Positions 7,027 to 14,055 of a stretch of DNA of 15,408 nt are shown in pieces (position 1 is the stretch's first letter; every line of letters starts with the position of its first letter). A program made the position numbers and the translations under genes. The DNA is taken from the NCBI GenBank assembly GCA_902465775.1, contig CABQOJ010000009.1:1-15408 (forward strand), read 5' to 3'. The DNA is from an uncultured Porphyromonas sp. Its GTDB lineage: Bacteria; Bacteroidota; Bacteroidia; Bacteroidales; Porphyromonadaceae. The notes under the pieces are model-generated. The model was not told the origin of the DNA. It saw only the letters and a program-made list of their open reading frames with translations, and ran no database searches.

Positions 7027-8563
7027 ATATATAGAAGGCCGGCTGGAGCTGGTCATCGCCCTGCGTGCTGAGTGCGAAGCAGAGGACAAACATCATCCCG
7101 ATGAGGTACTCGGGGATGTAGCTGACGAGGTCTACATTGCAGAGGATGATCCACAGCGAGACTACGACTGCGAGGGCACCGTTGCGCTGGCGACGAGCTA
7201 CCCAGAGCATAGAGCCGAGGATGGAGAGCCAGAGCAAAAGTCCGATGATACCGCTCTGGACGAGCGACTGCATGTATTGATTGTGAAAGTGTACGATAAG
7301 GCTTTCCTCCGTATTGACGGGTAAGGGCAGTAGGAGATTGTAGGCATAGTCCAGTCCGCCACCGATCCAGAGGGACACCTCACGGAGGGCTTGATAACTC
7401 ATCTGTAGGAGGTCGTTGCGGAGACCTCCTCCGAGATACCCTTCCGTGAGATGAAATGAGGTGGTGTAGGCAATGGTAAAGAGGAGAGCTCCAGCGAGCA
7501 TGAGATACGGTACGAGACGGGGCTGACGTCGTGTGACTTTCACCCAGTCAAGGAGCTTGCAAGCGACAGCATACACTACCAAGAGGAGCGTCATCAGGAG
7601 CAGATAGCGAGCCTGCAGAGCGCAGGCGTAGGGGATGACCCCAAGGAGCAGGCACCACGCGTGAAGGCGTAGAGAGCGGTTGCTACTACGTATGGTCATC
7701 ACGATGGGAGTCAAGAGGAAGATGCCGAGGTATGTGTAGTGGGTGAAGGTAAAGGGCATCAGCATGTGGGAGCTGTCAATGACGAAGCCTGACTCCTGTA
7801 GGTAGAGCTTGTCCAGCTGCAGTGTGATGAGCGGGCTGACGCCACAGCTAATCAAGACGGCATAATAAAAGACTAGGAAAATGACTAGGTAGGCCCACCC
7901 GATACGTAGCGCGCTTAGCCAGAAGCTCTCCATCAGTCGCCGAGAAGGACCACTATAGATGAAGAAGTAAAGTGGAATGATGAGGAGCCAGCTCTCATAG
8001 CGCCAATACTCCAGTGCACGCGCTTGATGGGTAGACCAGCCCAAGGCGACGATGACTGTATAGAGGGAGTAGAGTGCAGCTGTGAGTGCCAGGGGAAATA
8101 AGGCTCGCTGGCGAAGTGGACGGCATAGGCTCGCTCGCTCCTCCCAGCGGTTGTCCACAATCATCCCTACGAGGAAGAGAATCTGCAGTCCGAGGAAACT
8201 GTCGACCACGCCGAGCAATAGATTTGCATAGCCTAAGCCGAAACATACGAGTGGAACGAAGTAATGTCGGTAGTCGAGCTTCGCGCCAGTAGCTCGGGGC
8301 GTACCTTTTGCCAAGAGCCACGGGAGAACTACCGCTACGATGGCGAGTGCGACACCGACCGTCAGCAACAGGGGTTGGAATGTCAGTATGTCTCGAGCCA
8401 GAAGCGTCTCGGGAGTACGGTGAGGGTAAGCGCCTGTGAGCGCGACCACAAAGGCTACGACCAAGACTACCGCTACGACGATCAGAAAGAAGTAGCGAGA
8501 GACAAAGCGTGCTAGGCGACTAACGAGAGACCTCTCTCTGGCGATGGCGGTGTGTGATGGCAT
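7025..8563 (-). CDS. O-antigen ligase-like polytopic membrane protein (Wzy_C/WaaL superfamily)
   Basis: The 512-residue product has about ten or more hydrophobic membrane segments, starting at residues 24-44 and 64-84, with later ones to about 497. A large loop (about 365-430) precedes HFHNQYMQSLVQSGIIGLLLWL (425-446). That block is the usual Wzy_C signature (HNxYL...GxxGLLL). ARYLLL (318-323) carries the Arg expected in this superfamily. Members join O-antigen or other sugar chains at the periplasmic face of the inner membrane; some are polymerases or act on proteins, so the precise acceptor is open. I chose ATG 8561-8563 (MPSHTAIARE), 7 bp after the stop of the acyltransferase gene. A start at 8632 would add 23 residues overlapping that gene. 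Position after a lipid A acyltransferase gene fits a role in surface glycolipid assembly. Confidence 0.8.
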   Translation of the reverse strand: MPSHTAIARERSLVSRLARFVSRYFFLIVVAVVLVVAFVVALTGAYPHRTPETLLARDILTFQPLLLTVGVALAIVAVVLPWLLAKGTPRATGAKLDYRHYFVPLVCFGLGYANLLLGVVDSFLGLQILFLVGMIVDNRWEERASLCRPLRQRALFPLALTAALYSLYTVIVALGWSTHQARALEYWRYESWLLIIPLYFFIYSGPSRRLMESFWLSALRIGWAYLVIFLVFYYAVLISCGVSPLITLQLDKLYLQESGFVIDSSHMLMPFTFTHYTYLGIFLLTPIVMTIRSSNRSLRLHAWCLLLGVIPYACALQARYLLLMTLLLVVYAVACKLLDWVKVTRRQPRLVPYLMLAGALLFTIAYTTSFHLTEGYLGGGLRNDLLQMSYQALREVSLWIGGGLDYAYNLLLPLPVNTEESLIVHFHNQYMQSLVQSGIIGLLLWLSILGSMLWVARRQRNGALAVVVSLWIILCNVDLVSYIPEYLIGMMFVLCFALSTQGDDQLQPAFYI

Positions 8564-8570
8564 CAGCGTA

Positions 8571-9545
8571 CTATAGAGATAAGTCGTCGCAGCGTGGTGA
8601 GTAGACCATCTGCGGGAAGTCGTGCGGATCAAAGCGCCAGCGCCTATGGCTCCAAAGCCAGCGATGGGGTGCCAAGCGAATGTTTCCCTCTAGCTGTGTC
8701 ACATAGTCATCAACGAGCTGATGCTGTAGCTTGTCGGTCGGATGCTCGCAGAGCAGACGGAAGGTGCCGACCCACTGCTTCGCTTGGTCGTCATGGCGTA
8801 TCTCGTAGAAGAGGAGCGGTATCTCTAGCTTGGTAGCTAGATGGCTCCACCCTGTGACAAAGGGGGTGGTGCGTCCGAAGAGCGACGAGGCGTAGCGCAC
8901 CTGCTCGTAGTCAGGCGATTGGTCGGCTAGCAGACAGTACATCTGCAAGCGCTCCCCTGCTTGTTCACTTCTGTGGCGTATGAGCGTGCGAGCTAGCTGC
9001 ATCATCTCAATACACTGAGCGTAGTGCTGCTCCCGCATCTCATGGATGAGCTGATCGGCGACAGGATCGTGTAGGCGCTTGTAGATGACGTTTAGCTGAT
9101 AGCGACTACGATCTAGGTGCAGTGCCGAGGAGCCCATCAGTTCCCAGGGACCAATGTGTCCCAAGAGAACGAAAACCTGTCGGTGCCCCGCCTCGTAGAG
9201 TTGGTCCAGTAGCTCCGTCTGCTCAAGGCGAAAGAGCTGACGCACCCGTTTGTCAGATCCGTAAGCGTATCGAGCCTCGTGAAGCATCAGCTCTGCGAGA
9301 TGACGGTAGAAGCGCTTGCCGACAGACTTTTGCTCAACGGGAGAGAGATGCGTGAGCGTAAGACGAATGTTTTCCTCCACCACCTGACGGCGGTACTTAA
9401 AGAGATGATAGAGGAGCCAGTCTAGTGTGGGGACCAGCACCTTGTCAACGAAAGAGCGGGGCAAGCGTGCCAAGCCCCGCAATGTAGAGCGCATCAGCCG
9501 AAGCCGTAGTCGCTGCCATCGTGTGAGCTGGTTACTCTGCGCCAT
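8571..9545 (-). CDS. Lipid A biosynthesis acyltransferase (HtrB/LpxL-like)
   Basis: This 324-residue protein belongs to the lysophospholipid acyltransferase-like/HtrB family, which adds secondary acyl chains to lipid A at the inner membrane. The catalytic HX4E motif is His130-IGPW-Glu135 (LLGHIGPWE). Other family marks are VVEENIRLTL (55-64), a DQSPDYEQVRY block, a FGRTTPFVTG block near the middle, and the C-terminal PHRWLWSHRRWRF. The N-terminus is basic with a weak hydrophobic stretch at about 36-49, suiting peripheral or single-pass membrane attachment. Its start overlaps the hflX stop by 14 bp, and the O-antigen ligase-like gene begins 7 bp after its own stop, so these are very likely one transcript. 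Which lipid A position it acylates cannot be told from sequence. Confidence 0.9.
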   Translation of the reverse strand: MAQSNQLTRWQRLRLRLMRSTLRGLARLPRSFVDKVLVPTLDWLLYHLFKYRRQVVEENIRLTLTHLSPVEQKSVGKRFYRHLAELMLHEARYAYGSDKRVRQLFRLEQTELLDQLYEAGHRQVFVLLGHIGPWELMGSSALHLDRSRYQLNVIYKRLHDPVADQLIHEMREQHYAQCIEMMQLARTLIRHRSEQAGERLQMYCLLADQSPDYEQVRYASSLFGRTTPFVTGWSHLATKLEIPLLFYEIRHDDQAKQWVGTFRLLCEHPTDKLQHQLVDDYVTQLEGNIRLAPHRWLWSHRRWRFDPHDFPQMVYSPRCDDLSL

Positions 9546-10767
9546 CGTCCATCAGATCACTATAGTCCTGGTAGAGGAAGTCGTTGTAAGGATAGCGCTG
9601 TATGTGGATCTCCTTGACACGCTCGTAGAGAAGTCGGCGTAGCTCGTCCATTCCCTCGCCTGTACGTGCCGAGATGAAGGTACAGTCGTTGCCCATGCGC
9701 GCCATCCAGCTCTTCTCCAGCTCCTCCCGTGTGCGGTTAAGCTTGGTCGCTGGCGTCAGATCGTCGGGATCTTTGGGGATATGCTGGTAAGCGTCGATCT
9801 TGTTGAAGACCAATATCTGTGGCTTGTCGCCCAGCGCATCAATCTCTCGGAGCGTCTCCGTGACTACTGCTATCTGATCCTCAAATTCGGGGTGCGAAAT
9901 GTCCACAACGTGCAGGATCAGGTCCGACTCGCGCACCTCGTCGAGGGTACTCTTGAACGACTCCACCAGCTGCGTCGGTAGCTTGCGTATGAAGCCCACG
10001 GTGTCTGCTAGGAGGAAGGGCAGATTGCCCAAAACAACCTTGCGAACGGTCGTATCAAGCGTCGCAAAGAGCTTGTTCTCGGCAAAGATGTCGCTCTTCG
10101 CCAAGACATTCATCAGCGTAGACTTGCCCACATTCGTATAGCCTACGAGAGCGACACGCACCATCTTGCCACGATTCTGACGCTGTACGCTCTTCTGCTT
10201 GTCGATCTTCTTGAGCTGCTCCTTGAGCTGTGAGATCTTGCGTAGGATGATCCGTCGGTCGGTCTCCAGCTGCGTCTCACCTGGTCCACGTAGTCCGATG
10301 TTACCACCGCGCTGTCGCTCGAGGTGCGTCCACAGTCGGGTCAGACGCGGGAGCATATATTGGTACTGCGCCATCTCCACCTGCGTCTTGGCGTGAGCCG
10401 TCTGCGCTCTTGTGGCGAAGATGTCGAGGATGAGCGAAGTGCGGTCCAGAATGCGAATGCCTAGCTGACGCTCTATGTTGCGTAGCTGATTGGGCGCCAG
10501 CTCATCGTCAAAGATTGCCAGCCCCACCTCGTGGGCAGAGACATACTCGGTGATCTCGTCGAGCTTGCCTTTGCCCACAAAGGTGGCGGGGTTCGGCGTG
10601 TCGAGACGCTGTAAGAAGCGCGCCACAGGCTCCGCCCCCGCAGTCTCGGAGAGAAAGGCCAGCTCATCAAGATACTCCTCCGCCTGCGTCTCCGACACGT
10701 CGGGCGTGATGAGCCCCACGAGGATCGTGCGCTCACTAGATTGAGAAGTCTTGATAAACTCTTTCAT
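9532..10767 (-). CDS. hflX: GTPase HflX
   Basis: HflX is a ribosome-binding GTPase that splits or rescues stalled 70S ribosomes, especially under stress. The 411-residue product has the N-terminal HflX domain (NPATFVGKGKLDEI at 59-72, FDDELAPNQLRNIE at 86-99), a central coiled region with GPGETQLETDRR (161-172), and the G domain. The G domain shows G1 GYTNVGKS (209-216), G3 DTVGFI (255-260), G4 NKID (322-325) and G5 SAR (366-368). Length and motif order are normal. The ATG at 10765-10767 lies 9 bp after the stop of the lactonase-like gene, and the 3' end overlaps the acyltransferase gene, so it is mid-operon. The E. coli hfq partner is not present here. Confidence 0.96.
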   Translation of the reverse strand: MKEFIKTSQSSERTILVGLITPDVSETQAEEYLDELAFLSETAGAEPVARFLQRLDTPNPATFVGKGKLDEITEYVSAHEVGLAIFDDELAPNQLRNIERQLGIRILDRTSLILDIFATRAQTAHAKTQVEMAQYQYMLPRLTRLWTHLERQRGGNIGLRGPGETQLETDRRIILRKISQLKEQLKKIDKQKSVQRQNRGKMVRVALVGYTNVGKSTLMNVLAKSDIFAENKLFATLDTTVRKVVLGNLPFLLADTVGFIRKLPTQLVESFKSTLDEVRESDLILHVVDISHPEFEDQIAVVTETLREIDALGDKPQILVFNKIDAYQHIPKDPDDLTPATKLNRTREELEKSWMARMGNDCTFISARTGEGMDELRRLLYERVKEIHIQRYPYNDFLYQDYSDLMDDGAE

Positions 10768-10776
10768 ACAGGCAGA

Positions 10777-11514
10777 CTAATAGATAGCGTACGACTTCTC
10801 ACGCATCGCCTGATCATCGGCGAAGAGATGTACCCAGGGAATCTTCGCTGCGAGGAAATTGGCGGGATAAGCCTTCGCCTCGGGCAGTAGATTGATAATG
10901 TGTCCCACAGCGTGGCGCACATCCTGTCCGAGCGCCAGGAAGACCAGACGCTTAGACTCTTCGAGCGCCTCCAGCGTGACGGTAACCAGCTGACGCTGCT
11001 CACCCTGCTCGGTGGTCATCTCGTTGGGTGCGAAGACATCGTCCGAGATGTACAGCTCCACCTGATCGGGATAGACCCCAGCAAGGTGACCGTCCACGCC
11101 CATCTCAAGGAGAGCTAGGTCAAACTGCGGGCGACCGTCCAGGTGTCGCACACGCTTCGCCAGGTGCTGTTGCAGAGCCGTCGCAGCCTGTGCGGGCTCT
11201 TGTGCGGGCTCCTCCAGAGCGTGGATATGATCCGCAGGGATCTGTAGCGGATCAAAGAGCAAGCGCTGTAGTCGCGAGCGGTGCGCTAGGTCGGCTCCGC
11301 CCAGCTGCTCGTGAAGGAGGTAGAAGTGTACCCGATCCCACGCTATGCGACTGCGCCAAGGCTCCGAGGTGAGCGCCTTGGCCAAGATCTCCGCATGCTC
11401 CTCTAGTGAGAGAGCTAGATGAAAGTCGCCTTCGGTCGCCTCAACCGCCTCAGCGATAAACTGTGCGAGCTGTGTCGTGACTAGCTCGGGGGTACTGTAT
11501 TGATGATAGTTCAT
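10777..11514 (-). CDS. Divergent 6-phosphogluconolactonase-like protein (NagB/RpiA/6PGL fold)
   Basis: The 245-residue product matches 6-phosphogluconolactonase (pentose phosphate pathway, second step) in length and in several blocks: IAWDRVHFYLLHE (57-69), LLFDPLQIPADHIHAL (85-100), FDLALLEMGVDGHLAGVYP (131-149) with the catalytic-region Asp141-Gly-His143, and IPWVHLFADDQAM (225-237). Other hallmark residues are missing. The usual ALSGGSTP phosphate-binding loop reads LALSLEEHAEIL (33-44), the DER motif reads HEQ (68-70), and the late G..K motif reads GQDVRH (196-201). It may be a degenerate or altered enzyme. The gene starts 63 bp after obgE, with no clear promoter in the gap, and hflX follows after 9 bp. 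No zwf or gnd is nearby to support the pathway. Fold call is good; activity is uncertain. Confidence 0.75.
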   Translation of the reverse strand: MNYHQYSTPELVTTQLAQFIAEAVEATEGDFHLALSLEEHAEILAKALTSEPWRSRIAWDRVHFYLLHEQLGGADLAHRSRLQRLLFDPLQIPADHIHALEEPAQEPAQAATALQQHLAKRVRHLDGRPQFDLALLEMGVDGHLAGVYPDQVELYISDDVFAPNEMTTEQGEQRQLVTVTLEALEESKRLVFLALGQDVRHAVGHIINLLPEAKAYPANFLAAKIPWVHLFADDQAMREKSYAIY

Positions 11515-11577
11515 AGGGTATATGCTAGGTTAGTAGTTATAAGATAAAAGTGTCGTGACCATCATCCTCGTAGGCAG

Positions 11578-12717
11578 TTACTCCTCCCAGATGATGTCAT
11601 CGATGAGGTCGTGATCCTCCTCCACCTTTAGCTTAGGTAGTGGATTGTCTGGATCATCGTCCTCTTGTGTGGTTCGATCGTTGAGCGGTTGGCGCAGGAT
11701 CTCGTTCGGATCGTGTAGCGAGGGCGCATTGATCTCTCGCCATATCAGGTCCTTTAGCTCGGTCAGCCCTCGCTGCGCCACGGCAGAGATAAAGATCGTC
11801 GGCACCTCTTCGGGCAGCGTCTCCGAGACTAGATCGATAAGCTCGCTGTCCGCCATATCTATCTTGGTGATCGCCAGGATGTGTCGCTTGTCGATCAGCC
11901 CAGGGTTGTACTCCTCCAGCTCACGGCACAGCATCCGATACTCGGCAACGATGTCGGGGCTGTCGATAGGCACCATAAAAAGCAGGATCGAGTTACGCTC
12001 GATGTGTCTGAGAAAGCGAAGCCCTAGTCCCTTGCCCTCGGCAGCTCCCTCGATGATACCAGGAATGTCTGCCATTACGAAGGAGCGGTTGTCACGATAG
12101 GAGACCATCCCGAGGTTTGGCTGTAGCGTCGTGAAGGGGTAGTCCGCAATCTTAGGCTTCGCCGCCGAGAGCGCCGCTAGGAGTGTCGACTTACCCGCAT
12201 TGGGCAGGCCAACCAGTCCCACATCGGCCAGCGTCTTAAGCTGTAGCACCACGAGACGCTCCTGACTAGGTTCGCCAGGCTGTGCGTAGCGAGGCGCTTG
12301 GTTTGTCGATGTTTTGAAGAAGTTATTGCCCTTGCCCCCACGACCGCCAGGGAGTAGCAGGTGCCGCTCGCCATGCTGCGACACATCTAGGATAAACTCG
12401 CCCGTCGTGGCGTCATGCACGCTCGTCCCACAAGGCACCTCGATGACAATGTCGGGCGCATCGGCACCAGTTTGTAGCTTAGCACCGCCCGCCTCGCCAC
12501 TCTCAGCGATGATATGACGGTTGTAGCGCAGGTGTAGGAGCGTCCAGTAGTTTTGGTTAGCCTCTATATAGATGCTACCGCCACGGCCACCGTCACCTCC
12601 GTCGGGACCACCCTTGGGGATGTACTTCTCACGACGAAAGTGTGCCGATCCTCTCCCGCCCTTGCCCGAGCGGAGATAGATCTTGACATAATCTACAAAG
12701 TTGCTCTCACCTGCCAT
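11578..12717 (-). CDS. obgE: GTPase ObgE/CgtA
   Basis: Obg is an essential GTPase linked to 50S ribosome assembly and the stringent response. The 379-residue product has the glycine-rich Obg fold (FVDYVKIYLRSGKGGRGS at 7-24, PKGGPDGGDGGRGG at 34-47, GGRGGKGNNFF at 124-134). The G domain follows, with G1 GLPNAGKS (170-177), G3 DIPG plus IIEGAAEGKGLG (217-232), G4 TKID (284-287) and G5 SA (311-312). The C-terminal OCT domain of some Obg proteins is absent. Instead there is an acidic tail (QEDDDPDNP ... EEDHDLIDDIIWEE), as in many short Obg forms. The start lies 3 bp after the adk stop, showing tight coupling. Confidence 0.97.
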   Translation of the reverse strand: MAGESNFVDYVKIYLRSGKGGRGSAHFRREKYIPKGGPDGGDGGRGGSIYIEANQNYWTLLHLRYNRHIIAESGEAGGAKLQTGADAPDIVIEVPCGTSVHDATTGEFILDVSQHGERHLLLPGGRGGKGNNFFKTSTNQAPRYAQPGEPSQERLVVLQLKTLADVGLVGLPNAGKSTLLAALSAAKPKIADYPFTTLQPNLGMVSYRDNRSFVMADIPGIIEGAAEGKGLGLRFLRHIERNSILLFMVPIDSPDIVAEYRMLCRELEEYNPGLIDKRHILAITKIDMADSELIDLVSETLPEEVPTIFISAVAQRGLTELKDLIWREINAPSLHDPNEILRQPLNDRTTQEDDDPDNPLPKLKVEEDHDLIDDIIWEE

Positions 12718-12720
12718 CGT

Positions 12721-13308
12721 TTACTTATTGTCCTGTAAGCTCTTGTCTATAGCCATAAAGATAGCCTCCGTGATCTGCTCTATGGAGCCAGCGCCCGGCA
12801 CCTCGTAGTGTAGCCCCTTGCGGTGGTAGTAGTCTACGATCGGGAGCGTACGCTCGTTGTAGACACGTATGCGATCTGCAATCACTTCGGGCGTATCATC
12901 AGCGCGACCCTCTATCTTGGCACGACTGAGGAGGCGTGTCCGGAGCTCCTCCTCGGGCACCTTGAGCTCGATCAGGCAGTCCACGCTCGTCTTGTCCTTC
13001 TCTAGGAGTGCATCCAGCGCCTCAGCCTGAGCCACCGTACGAGGAAAGCCGTCGAAGATAACCCCATCGACACCCTCCGGCAGATGGTGTAGCTCGTTGG
13101 CTATGAGGTCGATGATGGTAGCATCATCTACGAGATGTCCCTGGGATATGATGCTCTGCACACGCTTGCCTAGAGGAGACTCGCGAGCTATCTCTTGGCG
13201 CAGCAGGTCACCCGTAGAGATATGCTCTAGGTGGTAATGCTGCTCTATGAATTGGCTCTGTGTACCCTTGCCAGCGCCAGGAGCGCCGAAGATTATTACG
13301 TGGATCAT
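12721..13308 (-). CDS. adk: Adenylate kinase
   Basis: Adenylate kinase converts ATP and AMP to two ADP and sets the cell's adenylate balance. The 195-residue product has the P-loop GAPGAGKGT (8-16), ISTGDLLR (30-37) for AMP binding, FDGFPRTVAQAEALD (85-99), and the LID-flanking arginines in LLSRAKIEGRADDTPEVIADRIRVYNERT (126-154). The LID is the short form without zinc-binding cysteines. It follows hpt after 56 bp and precedes obgE by 3 bp, a gene order often seen in Bacteroidetes. Confidence 0.97.
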   Translation of the reverse strand: MIHVIIFGAPGAGKGTQSQFIEQHYHLEHISTGDLLRQEIARESPLGKRVQSIISQGHLVDDATIIDLIANELHHLPEGVDGVIFDGFPRTVAQAEALDALLEKDKTSVDCLIELKVPEEELRTRLLSRAKIEGRADDTPEVIADRIRVYNERTLPIVDYYHRKGLHYEVPGAGSIEQITEAIFMAIDKSLQDNK

Positions 13309-13364
13309 TGCTTTTAGTAATGGTTTGGATGGTCTCTTAGGACCGTATGATTATTCCTGTAAGG

Positions 13365-13907
13365 TTACTCTTTAAGTATATAGATGTCATCGAGCATACG
13401 CCCTCGGTCGTTGTAGTCGAGGCCGTGGCCGACGATGAAACTGTTGTGGATCTCCATACCCACATAGTCGGCATGGATAGAACACTGGAGCGCCTCGGGC
13501 TTGAGTAGCATAGTGGCTATGCGCACCTCGGAAGCGCCGTCGGCGAGAAACTTCTCCTTGAGCTTCATCATCGTAAAGCCCGTGTCGATCAGATCCTCTA
13601 TGACGATAACCAGACGACCCGCCAGAGGCGCTGTCACAGGCATCACCTCCTTAAGTTGGTAGGTGCTCCCCATGCCAGAGTAGCTGGAGTAGCGTGCGAA
13701 GGCCACCTCAGCGGACGTATTGATCGCCTGCAGCAGTTCTGCTGCAAACATAAAGGAGCCGTTCATAATGCAGACAAAGAGTGGATCGCGTCCCTCCGTG
13801 TCGTGGCGTATCTGCTCCGCTAGTTGCCGTGTGGCAGCACGTAGCTGCTCGCCCTTGATGTATGGTACAAAGGTCTTGTCGTGTACTACAATCTCCTGGT
13901 CAGTCAT
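13365..13907 (-). CDS. hpt: Hypoxanthine phosphoribosyltransferase
   Basis: This purine salvage enzyme joins hypoxanthine or guanine to PRPP, giving IMP or GMP. I chose ATG 13905-13907 (MTDQEIVVHDKTF), giving 180 residues, the usual length. The open frame continues to 14009 but would cross the promoter and leader hairpin. The PRPP-binding loop is VIVIEDLIDTGFT (100-112), with the acidic pair Glu104-Asp105. The flexible-loop region is RYSSYSGMGST (72-82), and the C-terminal base-binding block is NSFIVGHGLDYNDRGR (155-170). Its own promoter element at 13976-13983 and a hairpin in the leader suggest independent control of hpt and probably of adk and obgE behind it. Confidence 0.95.
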   Translation of the reverse strand: MTDQEIVVHDKTFVPYIKGEQLRAATRQLAEQIRHDTEGRDPLFVCIMNGSFMFAAELLQAINTSAEVAFARYSSYSGMGSTYQLKEVMPVTAPLAGRLVIVIEDLIDTGFTMMKLKEKFLADGASEVRIATMLLKPEALQCSIHADYVGMEIHNSFIVGHGLDYNDRGRMLDDIYILKE

Positions 13908-13924
13908 AGTGAAAATAACAAGCT

Positions 13925-13950
13925 GGCGGTCTCGCATAGCGGAGGCCGCC
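13925..13950. promoter_or_regulatory. G+C-rich hairpin in the hpt leader; reads as a terminator on the plus strand
   Basis: GGCGG (13925-13929) pairs with CCGCC (13946-13950), and CTC (13931-13933) with GAG (13942-13944) inside, around an 8-base loop. On the plus strand it is followed by TTCTTTTTT (13951-13959), the form of an intrinsic terminator. On the minus strand it sits in the likely hpt leader about 17 bases before the ATG and has no following U-run. It may affect hpt translation or block transcription entering from the left. Confidence 0.55.
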
Positions 13951-13975
13951 TTCTTTTTTACTGTTGTGTGTAGCA

Positions 13976-13983
13976 CAAAGGTA
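13976..13983 (-). promoter_or_regulatory. Putative -7 promoter element of hpt
   Basis: The minus strand reads TACCTTTG followed by TGC, an exact TAnnTTTG match. A start near 13968 would give a leader of about 60 bases holding the hairpin at 13925-13950. No clear -33 TTTG is seen. It is 61 bp after the end of the upstream receptor gene, which is consistent with hpt being a new transcription unit. Confidence 0.6.
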
Positions 13984-14020
13984 CAAAAATAGGTGATGCC
14001 CCACCTCACCCCGCTCCGAT

Positions 14021-14055
14021 CCTCTAGCTTCTAACCTCTAACCTCTAAATTCTAA
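14021..14055 (-). repeat. Five-unit heptamer repeat (TTAGAGG-like)
   Basis: On the minus strand five 7-base units follow in a row: TTAGAAT, TTAGAGG, TTAGAGG, TTAGAAG and CTAGAGG. The array begins within the last codons and stop (TAG at 14045-14047) of the receptor gene and runs into the gap before the hpt promoter. Two units are identical. Its role is unknown; it may be a replication-slippage tract. Confidence 0.7.

Noticed and set aside
11515..11577. Possible promoter between obgE and the lactonase-like gene
   Set aside because: TATCTTAT on the minus strand only partly fits TAnnTTTG and lacks the final TTTG, so no promoter is called.
13309..13364. Small GGTC/GACC hairpin between hpt and adk
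   Set aside because: The stem is only four base pairs with no U-run, so a terminator or regulatory call is not supported.
13908..14009. N-terminal extension of hpt by 34 codons
   Set aside because: It would read through the promoter element and leader hairpin; the shorter form matches the normal enzyme length.
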